64,000 nucleotides of DNA from Rhizobium sp. Root1212 (GTDB taxonomy: Bacteria; Pseudomonadota; Alphaproteobacteria; Rhizobiales; Rhizobiaceae): assembly GCF_001424985.1 (NCBI RefSeq), contig NZ_LMDA01000024.1, forward strand, positions 104,107 to 168,106, written 5' to 3'. The notes beneath the pieces are model-generated. The model saw nothing but the letters and a program-made list of their open reading frames with translations. It did no database searches and was not told the DNA's origin. Shown piece after piece: positions 42,009-52,250 of the stretch (positions are counted from its first letter, which is position 1; every line of letters begins with the position of its first letter). Position numbers and translations under genes: made by a program.

Positions 42009-42914
42009 ATGACGGGTCAAGCGAAAGCCGGCCGGCCAAATCAGCTTCTGCGCAATCTGAATGCCAAGATTGCCTCGATCCCGATGATCCTGACCGCGGT
42101 CGTGATCTTCTTTGGCGGGACGCTCTGGACGGTTCTTTATTCTTTTACAAATTCCAAGCTGCTGCCGCGGCTGAAATTCGTCGGTTTCGACCAGTATGAA
42201 CGCCTGTGGGCGGCGCCACGCTGGGTCATCTCGATTGAAAACCTCGCTATCTACGGCTTCTTCTCACTGATCTTCAGCCTTGTCATCGGCTTCGTGCTGG
42301 CGGCGCTGATGGACCAGAAGATCCGTTTCGAAAACACCTTTCGAACCATCTTTCTCTATCCCTTCGCGCTCTCCTTCATCGTGACCGGCCTTGTCTGGCA
42401 GTGGATTTTGAACCCGGAATTCGGCGTTCAGTCCGTCGTGCGGTCGCTGGGCTGGACGAGTTTTGTCTTCGATCCGCTCTATACGCCGAGCATCGTCATC
42501 TACGGTATCCTGATCGCGGCCCTGTGGCAGGGCACCGGCCTTGTGATGTGCCTGATGCTGGCGGGGCTTCGCGGCATCGACGAGGATATCTGGAAGGCCT
42601 CGCGCGTCGATGGCATCCCGACCTGGAAAACCTACCTGCTGATCATCATTCCGATGATGCGGCCGGTGTTCATCACCACGCTCGTCATCATCGCGTCAGG
42701 CATCGTCAAGGTCTACGACCTCGTGGTCGCCCAAACATCGGGCGGTCCCGGCATCGCCTCCGAAGTGCCGGCAAAATACGTCTATGACTATATGTTCCAG
42801 GCGCAGAACCTGGGACAGGGCTTCGCCGCCTCGACCATGATGCTGGTCACGGTCGCCATCATCATCGTGCCTTGGGCCTATCTGGAATTCGGGGGAGGGC
42901 GCAAGCGTGTCTGA
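42009..42914 (+). CDS. Sugar ABC transporter permease (CUT1, first)
   Basis: 301 residues from ATG 42009 behind CGGAGG; the much longer frame from 41844 has no site. Six membrane segments; EAA-type loop at 'RGIDEDIWKASRVDGIPTWKTYLLIIIPMMRP', in which G-x9-P spacing contacts the ATPase. N-terminal 'PMILTAVVIFFGGTLWTVLYSFTNS' is typical of MalF/UgpA-like permeases. The last codons overlap the second permease by 8 bases. Confidence 0.9.
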   Translation: MTGQAKAGRPNQLLRNLNAKIASIPMILTAVVIFFGGTLWTVLYSFTNSKLLPRLKFVGFDQYERLWAAPRWVISIENLAIYGFFSLIFSLVIGFVLAALMDQKIRFENTFRTIFLYPFALSFIVTGLVWQWILNPEFGVQSVVRSLGWTSFVFDPLYTPSIVIYGILIAALWQGTGLVMCLMLAGLRGIDEDIWKASRVDGIPTWKTYLLIIIPMMRPVFITTLVIIASGIVKVYDLVVAQTSGGPGIASEVPAKYVYDYMFQAQNLGQGFAASTMMLVTVAIIIVPWAYLEFGGGRKRV

Positions 42915-43821
42915 TATCGCCATCAATAAGCCGGTCGCCATGGCAGGCCCGCGCGGGAAAAGGCCCCGTCCGCTGTTCTCGCCGCGCAACATCATGATCT
43001 ACGGCACCCTGTTCGTCGCTGCCGCCTATTATCTGCTGCCCCTCTACGTGATGGTCGTGACCTCGCTGAAGGGCATGCCGGAAATCCGCCTTGGCAACAT
43101 CTTCTCGCCGCCGATGGAAATCACCTTCGAGCCTTGGGTCAAAGCGTGGGCGACGGCCTGCACGGGTCTCAACTGCGATGGTCTTTCGCGCGGCTTCTGG
43201 AATTCCGTGCGCATCACCATTCCTTCGGTGGTCGTCTCGATCGCCATCGCCTCGGTGAATGGCTATGCGCTTGCCAACTGGCGTTTCAAGGGATCGGAAC
43301 TGTTCTTCTCGATCCTCGTCGTCGGCGCCTTCATTCCCTATCAGGTGATGATCTATCCGATCGTCATCGTGCTCCGGGAAATGGGCATTTACGGCACGCT
43401 GACGGGCCTGATCATCGTGCACACCATCTTCGGCATGCCGATCCTGACGCTGCTCTTCCGCAACTACTTCGCTTCGCTGCCGGAGGAGTTGTTCAAGGCG
43501 GCGCGCATCGACGGGGCGGGGTTCTGGGCGATCTATTTCCAGATCATGCTGCCGATGGCGCTACCCATTTTCGTCGTGGCGATGATCCTGCAGGTCACCG
43601 GCATCTGGAACGACTTCCTTTTCGGCGTCGTCTTCACCCGGCCGGAATATTACCCGATGACCGTGCAGCTCAACAACATCGTCAACTCCGTTCAGGGCGT
43701 GAAGGAATACAACGTCAACATGGCGGCAACGATCCTGACGGGTGCCGTTCCGCTTATCGTCTACTTCGTCTCCGGACGTCTCTTCGTCCGCGGCATCGCC
43801 GCCGGTGCTGTGAAAGGCTGA
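42907..43821 (+). CDS. Sugar ABC transporter permease (CUT1, second)
   Basis: 304 residues from GTG 42907, inside the end of the previous gene. MalG-like: 'LFVAAAYYLLPLYVMVVTSLK' first helix, 'FWNSVRITIPSVVVSIAIASVNGYALANW', EAA loop 'ELFKAARIDGAGFWAIYFQIMLPMALPIF', and a C-terminal 'SGRLFVRGIAAGAVKG' close to the universal G-x-x-x-G-A-V-K-G end of this subfamily. It pairs with the preceding permease. Confidence 0.92.
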   Translation: MSDIAINKPVAMAGPRGKRPRPLFSPRNIMIYGTLFVAAAYYLLPLYVMVVTSLKGMPEIRLGNIFSPPMEITFEPWVKAWATACTGLNCDGLSRGFWNSVRITIPSVVVSIAIASVNGYALANWRFKGSELFFSILVVGAFIPYQVMIYPIVIVLREMGIYGTLTGLIIVHTIFGMPILTLLFRNYFASLPEELFKAARIDGAGFWAIYFQIMLPMALPIFVVAMILQVTGIWNDFLFGVVFTRPEYYPMTVQLNNIVNSVQGVKEYNVNMAATILTGAVPLIVYFVSGRLFVRGIAAGAVKG

Positions 43822-43827
43822 TCCCCA

Positions 43828-44916
43828 ATGAATTCAAGTGTATCCATCAAGGACCTGTCTTTGAATTTCGGCGCCGTCAGCGTGCTCGAACATCTCGACC
43901 TGGAAATCCGCGACGGCGAGTTCCTCGTGCTGCTCGGCTCTTCCGGCTGCGGCAAGTCGACCTTGCTCAACTGCATCGCCGGCCTGCTCGACATCTCCGA
44001 CGGCCAGATCTTCATCAAGGGCAAGAACGTCACCTGGGAAGAGCCCAAGGACCGCGGCATCGGCATGGTGTTCCAGTCCTATGCGCTCTATCCGCAGATG
44101 ACTGTGGAGAAGAACCTCTCCTTCGGCCTCAAGGTCGCCAAGCTGCCGCAGGCGGAGATCGACAAGCGCGTGGCGCGTGCCGCCGAAATCCTGCAGATTC
44201 AGCCGTTGCTCAAGCGCAAGCCCTCGGAGCTTTCCGGCGGCCAGCGCCAGCGCGTGGCGATCGGTCGGGCGCTGGTGCGGGATGTCGATGTCTTCCTGTT
44301 CGACGAACCCCTATCGAACCTCGATGCCAAGCTGCGCTCGGAACTACGCGTGGAAATCAAGCGGCTGCACCAGTCGCTGAAGAATACGATGATCTACGTC
44401 ACCCATGACCAGATCGAAGCGCTGACGCTGGCGGATCGTATCGCCGTGATGAAAAGCGGGGTGATCCAGCAGCTCGCCGATCCCATGACCATCTACAATT
44501 TCCCGGAAAACCGCTTCGTTGCCGGCTTCATCGGCTCGCCGTCGATGAACTTCTTTTCCGGCGAAATCGTTGATCGCGATGACCACAAGTTCGTTCGCGT
44601 GAACGGCGTGGATTTCGGTCTCGACGCCTATCCGGCCCGTTCGCCGCTGGAGACGGGGCGCAAGGTCGTGCTCGGCGTTCGTCCAGAGCATGTGAAGGTC
44701 GATGAAGCCCTTGCCGGCGGCGAGTTCCACGATGCGGTTGTCGATATCGAGGAGCCTATGGGCGCCGACAACCTGCTCTGGTTGAAGCTTGCGGGACAGA
44801 CCATGTCGGTCCGCATCGCCGGCAATCGCCGCTACGCGCCGGGCAAGCCGGTGAAGCTCAGCTTCGATATGTCGATGGCGTCGGTGTTCGACGCAGTGAC
44901 GGAAAACCGGATTTGA
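43828..44916 (+). CDS. Sugar ABC transporter ATP-binding protein (CUT1, MsmK/UgpC type)
   Basis: 362 residues, normal length. Walker A GSSGCGKST near residue 38-46, Q-loop 'FQSYALYPQMTV', signature LSGGQRQRVAIGRAL, Walker B 'VFLFDEPLSNLDA', switch His in 'YVTHDQIEAL', followed by 'AGFIGSPSMNFFSGEI' and an OB-type TOBE domain ('VVLGVRPEHVKVDE', 'EEPMGADNLLWLKLAG'). Dedicated ATPase of this importer, 6 bases after the permease. Confidence 0.93.
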   Translation: MNSSVSIKDLSLNFGAVSVLEHLDLEIRDGEFLVLLGSSGCGKSTLLNCIAGLLDISDGQIFIKGKNVTWEEPKDRGIGMVFQSYALYPQMTVEKNLSFGLKVAKLPQAEIDKRVARAAEILQIQPLLKRKPSELSGGQRQRVAIGRALVRDVDVFLFDEPLSNLDAKLRSELRVEIKRLHQSLKNTMIYVTHDQIEALTLADRIAVMKSGVIQQLADPMTIYNFPENRFVAGFIGSPSMNFFSGEIVDRDDHKFVRVNGVDFGLDAYPARSPLETGRKVVLGVRPEHVKVDEALAGGEFHDAVVDIEEPMGADNLLWLKLAGQTMSVRIAGNRRYAPGKPVKLSFDMSMASVFDAVTENRI

Positions 44917-44953
44917 GAATGCTGTGGCCTCGCTCGTCTCCATCGGCTGGTTC

Positions 44954-45085
44954 TCCCTTCTCCCCTGCGGGGGGAAGGTGGCGCATAGCGCCGGGTGAGG
45001 GGGCGTCTCCGCGGCTCTGAAGTTGCCGCACCACTCCTCGTTGGCGAGCAAGCCGCACCTTTTAATCTCCCTCTTTGCAGGGGGC
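44954..45085. repeat. RIME-like repeat, copy 4, decayed right half
   Basis: The left half is clear (TCTCCCTTCTCCCC-TGC-GGGGGGAAGG, 'TGGCGCATAGCGCCGGGTGAGGGGG' to about 45003). The right half ('GCACCACTCCTCG...AATCTCCCTCTTTGCAGGGGG') has lost most of its symmetry. It separates the transporter ATPase gene from the beta-mannosidase-like gene. Confidence 0.7.
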
Positions 45086-45119
45086 TCACTGCATACCCAG
45101 AGAATTCGGAATCCTGCCC

Positions 45120-47573
45120 ATGACCGCACCCACCGTCGCCCTCGACCTTTCCGGGACCTGGCAACTCGCCAGCACGGACAAATCCCATGCGTTGACCGCC
45201 GCCATTCCCGGCGATGTCCACAGCGCCCTGCAGACGGCCGGCGTCATCGCCGATCCCTATGCCGGCCGCAACGAGAATGACGTGCAGTGGGTCGCCCATA
45301 AGGATTGGGTACTGGAGCGCGGCTTCACACTCGATGCAAGCGATCTTGCCGGCAGCTGGTATCTCGATATCGAAAGCCTCGATACCGTGGCCGAGGTCTA
45401 TGTGAACGACGCTCTGGTGCTGCAATCCGACAATTGCTTCCGCCGCTATCGCCCCGATGTCTCGTCTGTCCTGAAAGCCGGCGAAAACCATCTGCGCGTC
45501 ATCCTTCGCTCGTCGATCGCCGCCGGTGCGGAACGGCAGGACAATCAGCCCTTCTACATTCCCTATTCGACCGGCAATTCCCCGATCCCCAACGGCAATA
45601 TGCTGCGCAAGCCGCAATGCCATTTCGGCTGGGACTGGAACATCGCCGTCGCGCCGCTCGGCATCTACGGCAGCATCGCGCTCAGGAAAATGGCTGCCGC
45701 CCGCATTGAGCATGTGGTGACCGAGCAGGTGCCGCAGGCGGATGGCGCGGTCGATCTGCAGGTCACCGTCACGCTGCACGCCGCCGAACCCGGTATCGTC
45801 TCTCTCGCTCTTTCACTGGACGAGCAGAAGGATCACCTCGATTGCGCCGTCAACGAGGGCGAGACGGTCATTACCCATGTCTTTTCCGTCGAAAAGCCCC
45901 GTCTCTGGTGGCCGGCGGGCAGCGGCGAACAGGTGCTGAGCCAGCTCACGGTCTCCATACCCGGCGAAAGCGTCGTCAAGCAGATCGGCTTCCGTACCAT
46001 CGAACTCATCACCGACAAGGACGAGGCCGGCAGCCGCTTCGCCTTCCGCATCAATGGCCGTGAAATCTTCTGCCGTGGGGCAAACTGGATTCCGGCCGAT
46101 GCGCTGATGTCGCGCGTCAGTCGCGAGGGCGTCGAAGACCTGCTGCAATCGGCGGTCGATGCCAATATGAACATGATCCGCATCTGGGGCGGCGGCTTCT
46201 ATGAGCCGGACTGGTTCTACGATCTCTGCGATCATCTCGGCCTGCTCGTCTGGCAGGACTTCATGTTCGCCTGCAACCTCTATCCCTCGACGCCGGATTT
46301 CCTCGAAAACGTGGCTAAGGAAGTCGATTATCAGGTGAAGCGGCTCGCCTCGCATCCCTCGATCGCACTCTGGTGCGGCGACAACGAGCTTGTCGGTGCG
46401 CTCACCTGGTTCGAGGAGAGCCGCAAGGATCGCGACCGCTATCTCGTTTCCTACGACCGCCTGAACCGCACCATCGAAACCGCGATGAAGAAGGCGGCGC
46501 CGCATCTTCTGTGGTGGCCGTCCAGCCCCTCAGTCGGCGTCCTGAATTTCGGCGACGCCTGGCATGCCGATGGCGCCGGCGACATGCACTATTGGTCCGT
46601 CTGGCACGAGAACAAGAGTTTCGACAATTACCGCACCGTGCGCCCGCGCTTCTGCTCGGAGTTCGGTTTCCAGTCCTATACCTCGATGTCGATCGTGCGG
46701 CAGTTCGCGGAAGCGAAAGACCTCAATATCGCGTCGCCGGTGATGGAATCGCACCAGAAGAATGCTGGCGGCAACGAGCGTATCGCCGGCACCATGTTCC
46801 GCTATTTCCGCTTCCCGAAGGACTTTTCGAATTTCGTCTATCTGAGCCAGATTCAGCAGGGCTTGGCGATCCGCACCGCAGTCGATTACTGGCGCTCGCT
46901 GAAGCCCCACTGCATGGGCACGCTCTATTGGCAGCTCAACGACACCTGGCCGGTCGCCTCCTGGGCAAGCCTCGATTACGGCGGCAATTGGAAGGCCATG
47001 CACTATATGGCCCGCCGCTTCTTCCAGCCGGTTGCCGTTGCCGCGATCCCGTCGGCGGATGGCAAGGACATCGCCTTCTCCATGGTCAACGACACCGCCG
47101 AGCCGGTGACTGTCGAGTTGCAGACGTTCCTTGTTTCTCTGGATGGAAAGAAGACGCCGCTGACGGCCGCCGCAGGCACCTGCAGTCCGGATCGGGCCGG
47201 CACGCTTGTCTCGATCCCGGCAAGCGATATCGCCGCCGATCACCTGCTGTTCTGGTCCTTCGAGGCATCGAACGGCATGCGTGGCGAGGGGCATCATGTG
47301 ACCGGCACCTACAAGGCACTGGAATTGGAACCCTCCGGCCTTTCGCTGGCTTCCCGCCCGCTCGGCGACGGCAGCTTCCAAATCACCGCCTCGGCCACCG
47401 GCCTTGCGCTGCATGTGATGATCGAGGCCGACATCGAGGGCCGCTACTCCGACAATGCCTTCGACCTGACGGCCGGCGAAAGCCGCACGATCCGCTTCAC
47501 CCCCCGCCAACCGCTCGCCGGCGCTCCGGTGTTCACCGGTTACGATCTCAAATCCTGCCAGGGCAACGGTTAA
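45120..47573 (+). CDS. Glycoside hydrolase family 2, beta-mannosidase type
   Basis: 817 residues from ATG 45120. Five-domain GH2: N-terminal jelly-roll 'LDLSGTWQLAS...AAIPGDVHSALQ' (beta-mannosidase-like opening), 'WVAHKDWVLERGF', 'HFGWDWNIAVAPLGIYGSIAL', then the TIM barrel with 'IWGGGFYEPDWFYDLCDHLGLLVWQDFMFACNLYP' (in parts). Likely acid/base E423 in 'LWCGDNELVGA' and nucleophile E514 in 'FCSEFGFQSY'. There is no signal peptide, so hydrolysis is intracellular after uptake. The W-D-W and G-D-N-E motifs favour beta-mannosidase over beta-galactosidase or glucuronidase; the true substrate needs enzymology. Confidence 0.85.
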   Translation: MTAPTVALDLSGTWQLASTDKSHALTAAIPGDVHSALQTAGVIADPYAGRNENDVQWVAHKDWVLERGFTLDASDLAGSWYLDIESLDTVAEVYVNDALVLQSDNCFRRYRPDVSSVLKAGENHLRVILRSSIAAGAERQDNQPFYIPYSTGNSPIPNGNMLRKPQCHFGWDWNIAVAPLGIYGSIALRKMAAARIEHVVTEQVPQADGAVDLQVTVTLHAAEPGIVSLALSLDEQKDHLDCAVNEGETVITHVFSVEKPRLWWPAGSGEQVLSQLTVSIPGESVVKQIGFRTIELITDKDEAGSRFAFRINGREIFCRGANWIPADALMSRVSREGVEDLLQSAVDANMNMIRIWGGGFYEPDWFYDLCDHLGLLVWQDFMFACNLYPSTPDFLENVAKEVDYQVKRLASHPSIALWCGDNELVGALTWFEESRKDRDRYLVSYDRLNRTIETAMKKAAPHLLWWPSSPSVGVLNFGDAWHADGAGDMHYWSVWHENKSFDNYRTVRPRFCSEFGFQSYTSMSIVRQFAEAKDLNIASPVMESHQKNAGGNERIAGTMFRYFRFPKDFSNFVYLSQIQQGLAIRTAVDYWRSLKPHCMGTLYWQLNDTWPVASWASLDYGGNWKAMHYMARRFFQPVAVAAIPSADGKDIAFSMVNDTAEPVTVELQTFLVSLDGKKTPLTAAAGTCSPDRAGTLVSIPASDIAADHLLFWSFEASNGMRGEGHHVTGTYKALELEPSGLSLASRPLGDGSFQITASATGLALHVMIEADIEGRYSDNAFDLTAGESRTIRFTPRQPLAGAPVFTGYDLKSCQGNG

Positions 47574-47609
47574 GTCCCTGGTTCCCATAAGACATGAGGA
47601 GGAATACCC

Positions 47610-48371
47610 ATGAATGACGTCAGCTTCCAGCTTTACAGCGCTCGCAATTTCCCGCCGCTGGGTGATGTGCTGAAGACGGTCGGTTCGCTCGGCTATACCC
47701 AGGTCGAAGGCTATGGCGCGCTTTATGCGAGCCTCGACGATGCGGCGCTTGCCGCCCTGAAGGCAGATATGGATGCGGCCGGGGTCACCATGCCATCGGC
47801 TCATTTCGGGCTCGATCTCCTGGAAAGCGACCCCGATCGTGCGATCGCCATCGCCAAGGCGCTCGGCATCCGCTCCATCTATTGCCCCTATCTGATGCCC
47901 GACCAGCGCCCGACAGATGCCGCCGGCTGGCGTGCCTTCGGCCAGCGCCTGCAGAAGGCCGGCGAACCGATCCGCAAGGCGGGCCTCGACTACGGCTGGC
48001 ACAACCATGATTTCGAGTTCTTCGCGCTGCCGGATGGCTCGGTGCCGCAGGATCACATCTTTGCCGGCGGCCCCGATCTCTCGTGGGAAGCCGATATCGC
48101 CTGGGTGATCCGTGGTGGCGCCGATCCCTTCGCCTGGATCGATAAATACGGCAATCGCATCACCGCCGTCCATGTGAAGGACATCGCCGCTGCCGGCGAA
48201 AATACGGATCAGGATGGCTGGGCCGATGTCGGCCACGGCACGGTGCCGTGGAAGAAGCTGTTTGCCGCGCTGTCGAAGACGCCGGCGAAATACTACGTCG
48301 TCGAGCACGACAACCCCAAGGATTACAAGGCGACGGCCGAGCGTTCGATCGCTTCGATCAAGACCTACTGA
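47610..48371 (+). CDS. Sugar phosphate isomerase/epimerase (xylose-isomerase-like TIM barrel)
   Basis: 253 residues. 'SFQLYSARNFPPLGDVLKTVGSLGYTQVEGYG', 'MPSAHFGLDLLES', 'YGWHNHDFEFFALPDGS', 'WEADIAWVIRGGADPFAWIDKYGNRITAVHVKDIAA', 'VVEHDNPKDYKATAERSIASIKTY' (in parts). Conserved E-H-D, H-N-H-D and H-V-K-D residues form the metal site of the AP endonuclease 2/IolE-like fold. Next to an oxidoreductase, it may act in a keto-sugar or inositol-like pathway. The spacing after the mannosidase gene is 36 bases. Confidence 0.87.
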   Translation: MNDVSFQLYSARNFPPLGDVLKTVGSLGYTQVEGYGALYASLDDAALAALKADMDAAGVTMPSAHFGLDLLESDPDRAIAIAKALGIRSIYCPYLMPDQRPTDAAGWRAFGQRLQKAGEPIRKAGLDYGWHNHDFEFFALPDGSVPQDHIFAGGPDLSWEADIAWVIRGGADPFAWIDKYGNRITAVHVKDIAAAGENTDQDGWADVGHGTVPWKKLFAALSKTPAKYYVVEHDNPKDYKATAERSIASIKTY

Positions 48372-48386
48372 GAGAAAGACACGTCC

Positions 48387-49520
48387 ATGACACGAGAACT
48401 TGGCGTCGGCATCATCGGATGCGGCAATATCTCAACCACCTATTTCAAGCTTTCGCCGCTGTTCAAGGGCATCAAGGTCGTCGCCTGCGCGGATATCAAT
48501 CCGGCAGCCGCCGAGGTTCGCGCCTCGGAATACGGCGTCACCGCCCAGACCATCGAGCAGCTGCTGGCCAATCCCGAGGTCGATATCGTCGTCAACCTCA
48601 CCATCCCCGAGGCGCATTTCCCGGTTTCCAAGGCGATCCTCGAGGCCGGCAAGCATGTCTACTCGGAAAAGCCGCTGGTGCTGTCGCTGGAGCAGGGCGA
48701 GCAGCTGCGCGGTCTTGCCACCGCCAACAACCTGAAGGTCGGCTGCGCACCGGATACCTTCCTCGGCGGCGCGCATCAGTTGGCCCGTGATTACATCGAT
48801 CAGGGCAAGATCGGCCGCGTGACATCAGGCACCTGCCATGTCATGAGCCCCGGCATGGAGATGTGGCATCCGAACCCGGATTTCTTCTTCCTGCCCGGCG
48901 GCGGCCCGATCCTCGATCTCGGCCCCTATTACATCGCCAACCTGATCAATCTTATCGGCCCGGTGAAGCGCGTGGCCGCCCTGACCTCGATGGCAAACCA
49001 GACCCGCACCATCACCAGCGAACCGCGCAAGGGCGAGGTCATCCCGGTCAAGACCCCGACAAACATCCACGCGCTGCTCGAATTCCAGAACGGTGCGACG
49101 ATCACGCTGTCGGCAAGCTGGGATGTCTGGTCGCACCGCCATGCCAACATGGAGCTTTACGGCACCGAAGGCTCGCTCTTCGTGCCCGATCCGAACTTCT
49201 TCGGCGGGACGGTTTCGGCCAGCGGCCGCGACAAGGACATCCAGCCGCTCGAAACGTGGGATCATCCCTTCGGCATCCCGAACCAGGAACACCAGCAAGG
49301 CCCGATGGCGAATTATCGCACCGCCGGCCTTGCCGACATGGCCGTTGCGCTGCTCGAAGGCCGCGACGCCCGCTGCTCGCTGGAGCGCGCGCTGCACGGC
49401 GTCGATGTGATGGTGTCGATCCTGCAATCGGGCAAAACCGGTCAGTTCGTCGAACTGACGACAACCTGCACCCAGCCGGCGGCTCTTGGCATCGAGGAGG
49501 CCAGGGCGCTGCTGCGCTGA
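48387..49520 (+). CDS. Gfo/Idh/MocA family NAD(P)-dependent oxidoreductase
   Basis: 377 residues. N-terminal Rossmann 'GVGIIGCGNISTTYFKLSPLFKGIKVVACADINPAAAE' (in parts), catalytic 'AGKHVYSEKPLVLSLEQGEQL' (E-K-P motif with the Lys), and a C-terminal alpha/beta domain with 'GGGPILDLGPYYIANLINLIGPVKRVAAL', typical of sugar dehydrogenases. The partner isomerase ends 15 bases upstream. Expected to oxidise a sugar or sugar acid at C2 or C3; substrate unknown. Confidence 0.88.
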   Translation: MTRELGVGIIGCGNISTTYFKLSPLFKGIKVVACADINPAAAEVRASEYGVTAQTIEQLLANPEVDIVVNLTIPEAHFPVSKAILEAGKHVYSEKPLVLSLEQGEQLRGLATANNLKVGCAPDTFLGGAHQLARDYIDQGKIGRVTSGTCHVMSPGMEMWHPNPDFFFLPGGGPILDLGPYYIANLINLIGPVKRVAALTSMANQTRTITSEPRKGEVIPVKTPTNIHALLEFQNGATITLSASWDVWSHRHANMELYGTEGSLFVPDPNFFGGTVSASGRDKDIQPLETWDHPFGIPNQEHQQGPMANYRTAGLADMAVALLEGRDARCSLERALHGVDVMVSILQSGKTGQFVELTTTCTQPAALGIEEARALLR

Positions 49521-49671
49521 TGCGGCTGTATCACGCCGTCGGTGCTGTCGGCGTGATATGTCTGGATGCGCAGGGCGGCGGCCTTGCGCATCCATTCCAA
49601 TAAAAATACAGATTTGTCGTACTTTATCCCGGAGCCATCGCTTCGGGACTTTCGTTTGAAGGAATGGGACC

Positions 49672-50703
49672 ATGAGCTGGCAACCGGCGGAAAACCGCTA
49701 TGAGAAGATGAAATACAATCGCGTCGGCACGTCGGGCCTGAAGCTTCCGGCCGTCTCGCTCGGCCTCTGGCACAATTTCGGCCACGACACGCCGCATGAG
49801 CGCAAGCTCGATATGTGCCGCACCGCCTTCGATCTCGGCATCACCCATTTCGATCTTGCCAACAATTACGGCCCGCCTCCGGGCTCGGCCGAAACCGCCT
49901 TTGGCGAAATCCTGCGCACCGAGTTCGCCGGCCTGCGCGACGAGCTGATCATCTCTTCCAAGGCGGGCTATGATATGTGGCCGGGTCCTTACGGCGAGTG
50001 GGGCAGCCGCAAATACATGATCGCTTCCTGCGACCAGAGCCTGAAGCGCATGGGTCTCGACTACGTCGATATCTTCTATTCGCACCGCTTCGACCCGGAT
50101 ACGCCGCTGGAAGAAACCTGCGCCGCGCTCGACCATATCGTCCGCTCGGGCCGGGCGCTTTATGTCGGCATCTCCTCCTATAACTCGCATCGTACCCGTG
50201 AGGCGGCCGCGATCCTGAAATCGCTCGGCACGCCGCTTCTCATCCATCAGCCGAGCTATTCCATGCTCAACCGCTGGATCGAGGACGACGGTCTTCGCGA
50301 CACGCTCGACGACCTCGGTGTCGGCTCGATCGTCTTCTCGCCACTCGCCCAGGGCATGCTGACGACGAAGTATCTGAACGGCATTCCGGACGACAGCCGC
50401 GCGGCGCAGAATCACTTCCTCAAGAAGGATTTCATCCGCCCCTCGATCATCGAGAACATCGTCAAGCTGAACGAGATCGCGCAAAAGCGCGGCCAGACGC
50501 TGGCGCAAATGGCAATCGCCTGGACGCTGCGCGGCGGCCGCATCACGTCCGCCCTGATCGGCGCCAGCCGATCGTCGCAGATCGTCGACTGCGTCAAGGC
50601 GCTGGAAAACGAGACGTTCACCGATGCGGAACTGGCCGAGATCGATGTCTACGCCAAGGAAGCCGATATCAACCTGTGGGCCAGCTCGGCCGAGCGGGAT
50701 TGA
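49672..50703 (+). CDS. Aldo/keto reductase, YghZ/L-glyceraldehyde-3-phosphate reductase type
   Basis: 343 residues, TIM barrel. 'EKMKYNRVGTSGLKLPAVSLGLWHNFG', 'THFDLANNYGPPPGSAETAFGEIL' with the catalytic Asp and Tyr, 'LIISSKAGYDMWPGPYGEWGSRKYMIASCDQSLKRMGLDYVDIFYSHRFD' (in parts; Lys and His of the tetrad), and C-terminal 'TSALIGASRSSQI' that binds NADP phosphate. YghZ-like members reduce L-glyceraldehyde 3-phosphate or methylglyoxal. As the last gene of the sugar locus, 151 bases after the dehydrogenase, it may have its own promoter. Confidence 0.88.
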   Translation: MSWQPAENRYEKMKYNRVGTSGLKLPAVSLGLWHNFGHDTPHERKLDMCRTAFDLGITHFDLANNYGPPPGSAETAFGEILRTEFAGLRDELIISSKAGYDMWPGPYGEWGSRKYMIASCDQSLKRMGLDYVDIFYSHRFDPDTPLEETCAALDHIVRSGRALYVGISSYNSHRTREAAAILKSLGTPLLIHQPSYSMLNRWIEDDGLRDTLDDLGVGSIVFSPLAQGMLTTKYLNGIPDDSRAAQNHFLKKDFIRPSIIENIVKLNEIAQKRGQTLAQMAIAWTLRGGRITSALIGASRSSQIVDCVKALENETFTDAELAEIDVYAKEADINLWASSAERD

Positions 50704-50733
50704 TTGGCAGCCTTATCGAAACGCAAGACCGTT

Positions 50734-50756
50734 CCCCGAGGCTTTCTACCTCGGGG
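50734..50756 (+). terminator. Terminator-like hairpin after the aldo/keto reductase gene
   Basis: An 8-bp perfect stem CCCCGAGG/CCTCGGGG with a 7-base loop, 31 bases past the stop. The following sequence (GATTTCG) has only a short T run, so termination may be weak. Confidence 0.5.
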
Positions 50757-50794
50757 GATTTCGTAAGCCGCTGCAAACATTGAATTCCGGTCTT

Positions 50795-50809
50795 AGACAA
50801 AAGTCGAAT
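50795..50809. promoter_or_regulatory. 15-bp motif shared by the two TRAP transcripts, site A
   Basis: AGACAAAAGTCGAAT, with core dyad GAC-AAAA-GTC. It matches site B (54727-54741) at 14 of 15 positions. It is about 210 bases upstream of the TRAP binding-protein start. Possible binding site of a common regulator; no regulator gene is adjacent. Confidence 0.45.
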
Positions 50810-50811
50810 AG

Positions 50812-52125
<1,314 letters not shown>

Positions 52126-52150
52126 GCCGTCCGCAGACTGACGTTTCAGG

Positions 52151-52178
52151 CCCCGGTGTTTCGGCACCGGGGTTTTTT
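52151..52178 (+). terminator. Rho-independent terminator after the TRAP binding-protein gene
   Basis: CCCCGGTG, 6-base loop, CACCGGGG (52151-52172) followed by six T, and then GTTTTTG. It is 26 bases past the stop and about 75 bases before the end of the convergent DctM gene. Confidence 0.9.
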
Positions 52179-52250
52179 GTTTTTGAGGGCCAGGGGTGGG
52201 AACACAAAAAAGGCGGACCGGAGGCCGCCTTTTCGTATCTTCGTGTCGCC

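Noticed and set aside
46530..48308. 592-codon minus-strand ORF across the GH2 and isomerase genes
   Set aside because: Spans two real plus-strand genes and their junction; no ribosome site or domain.
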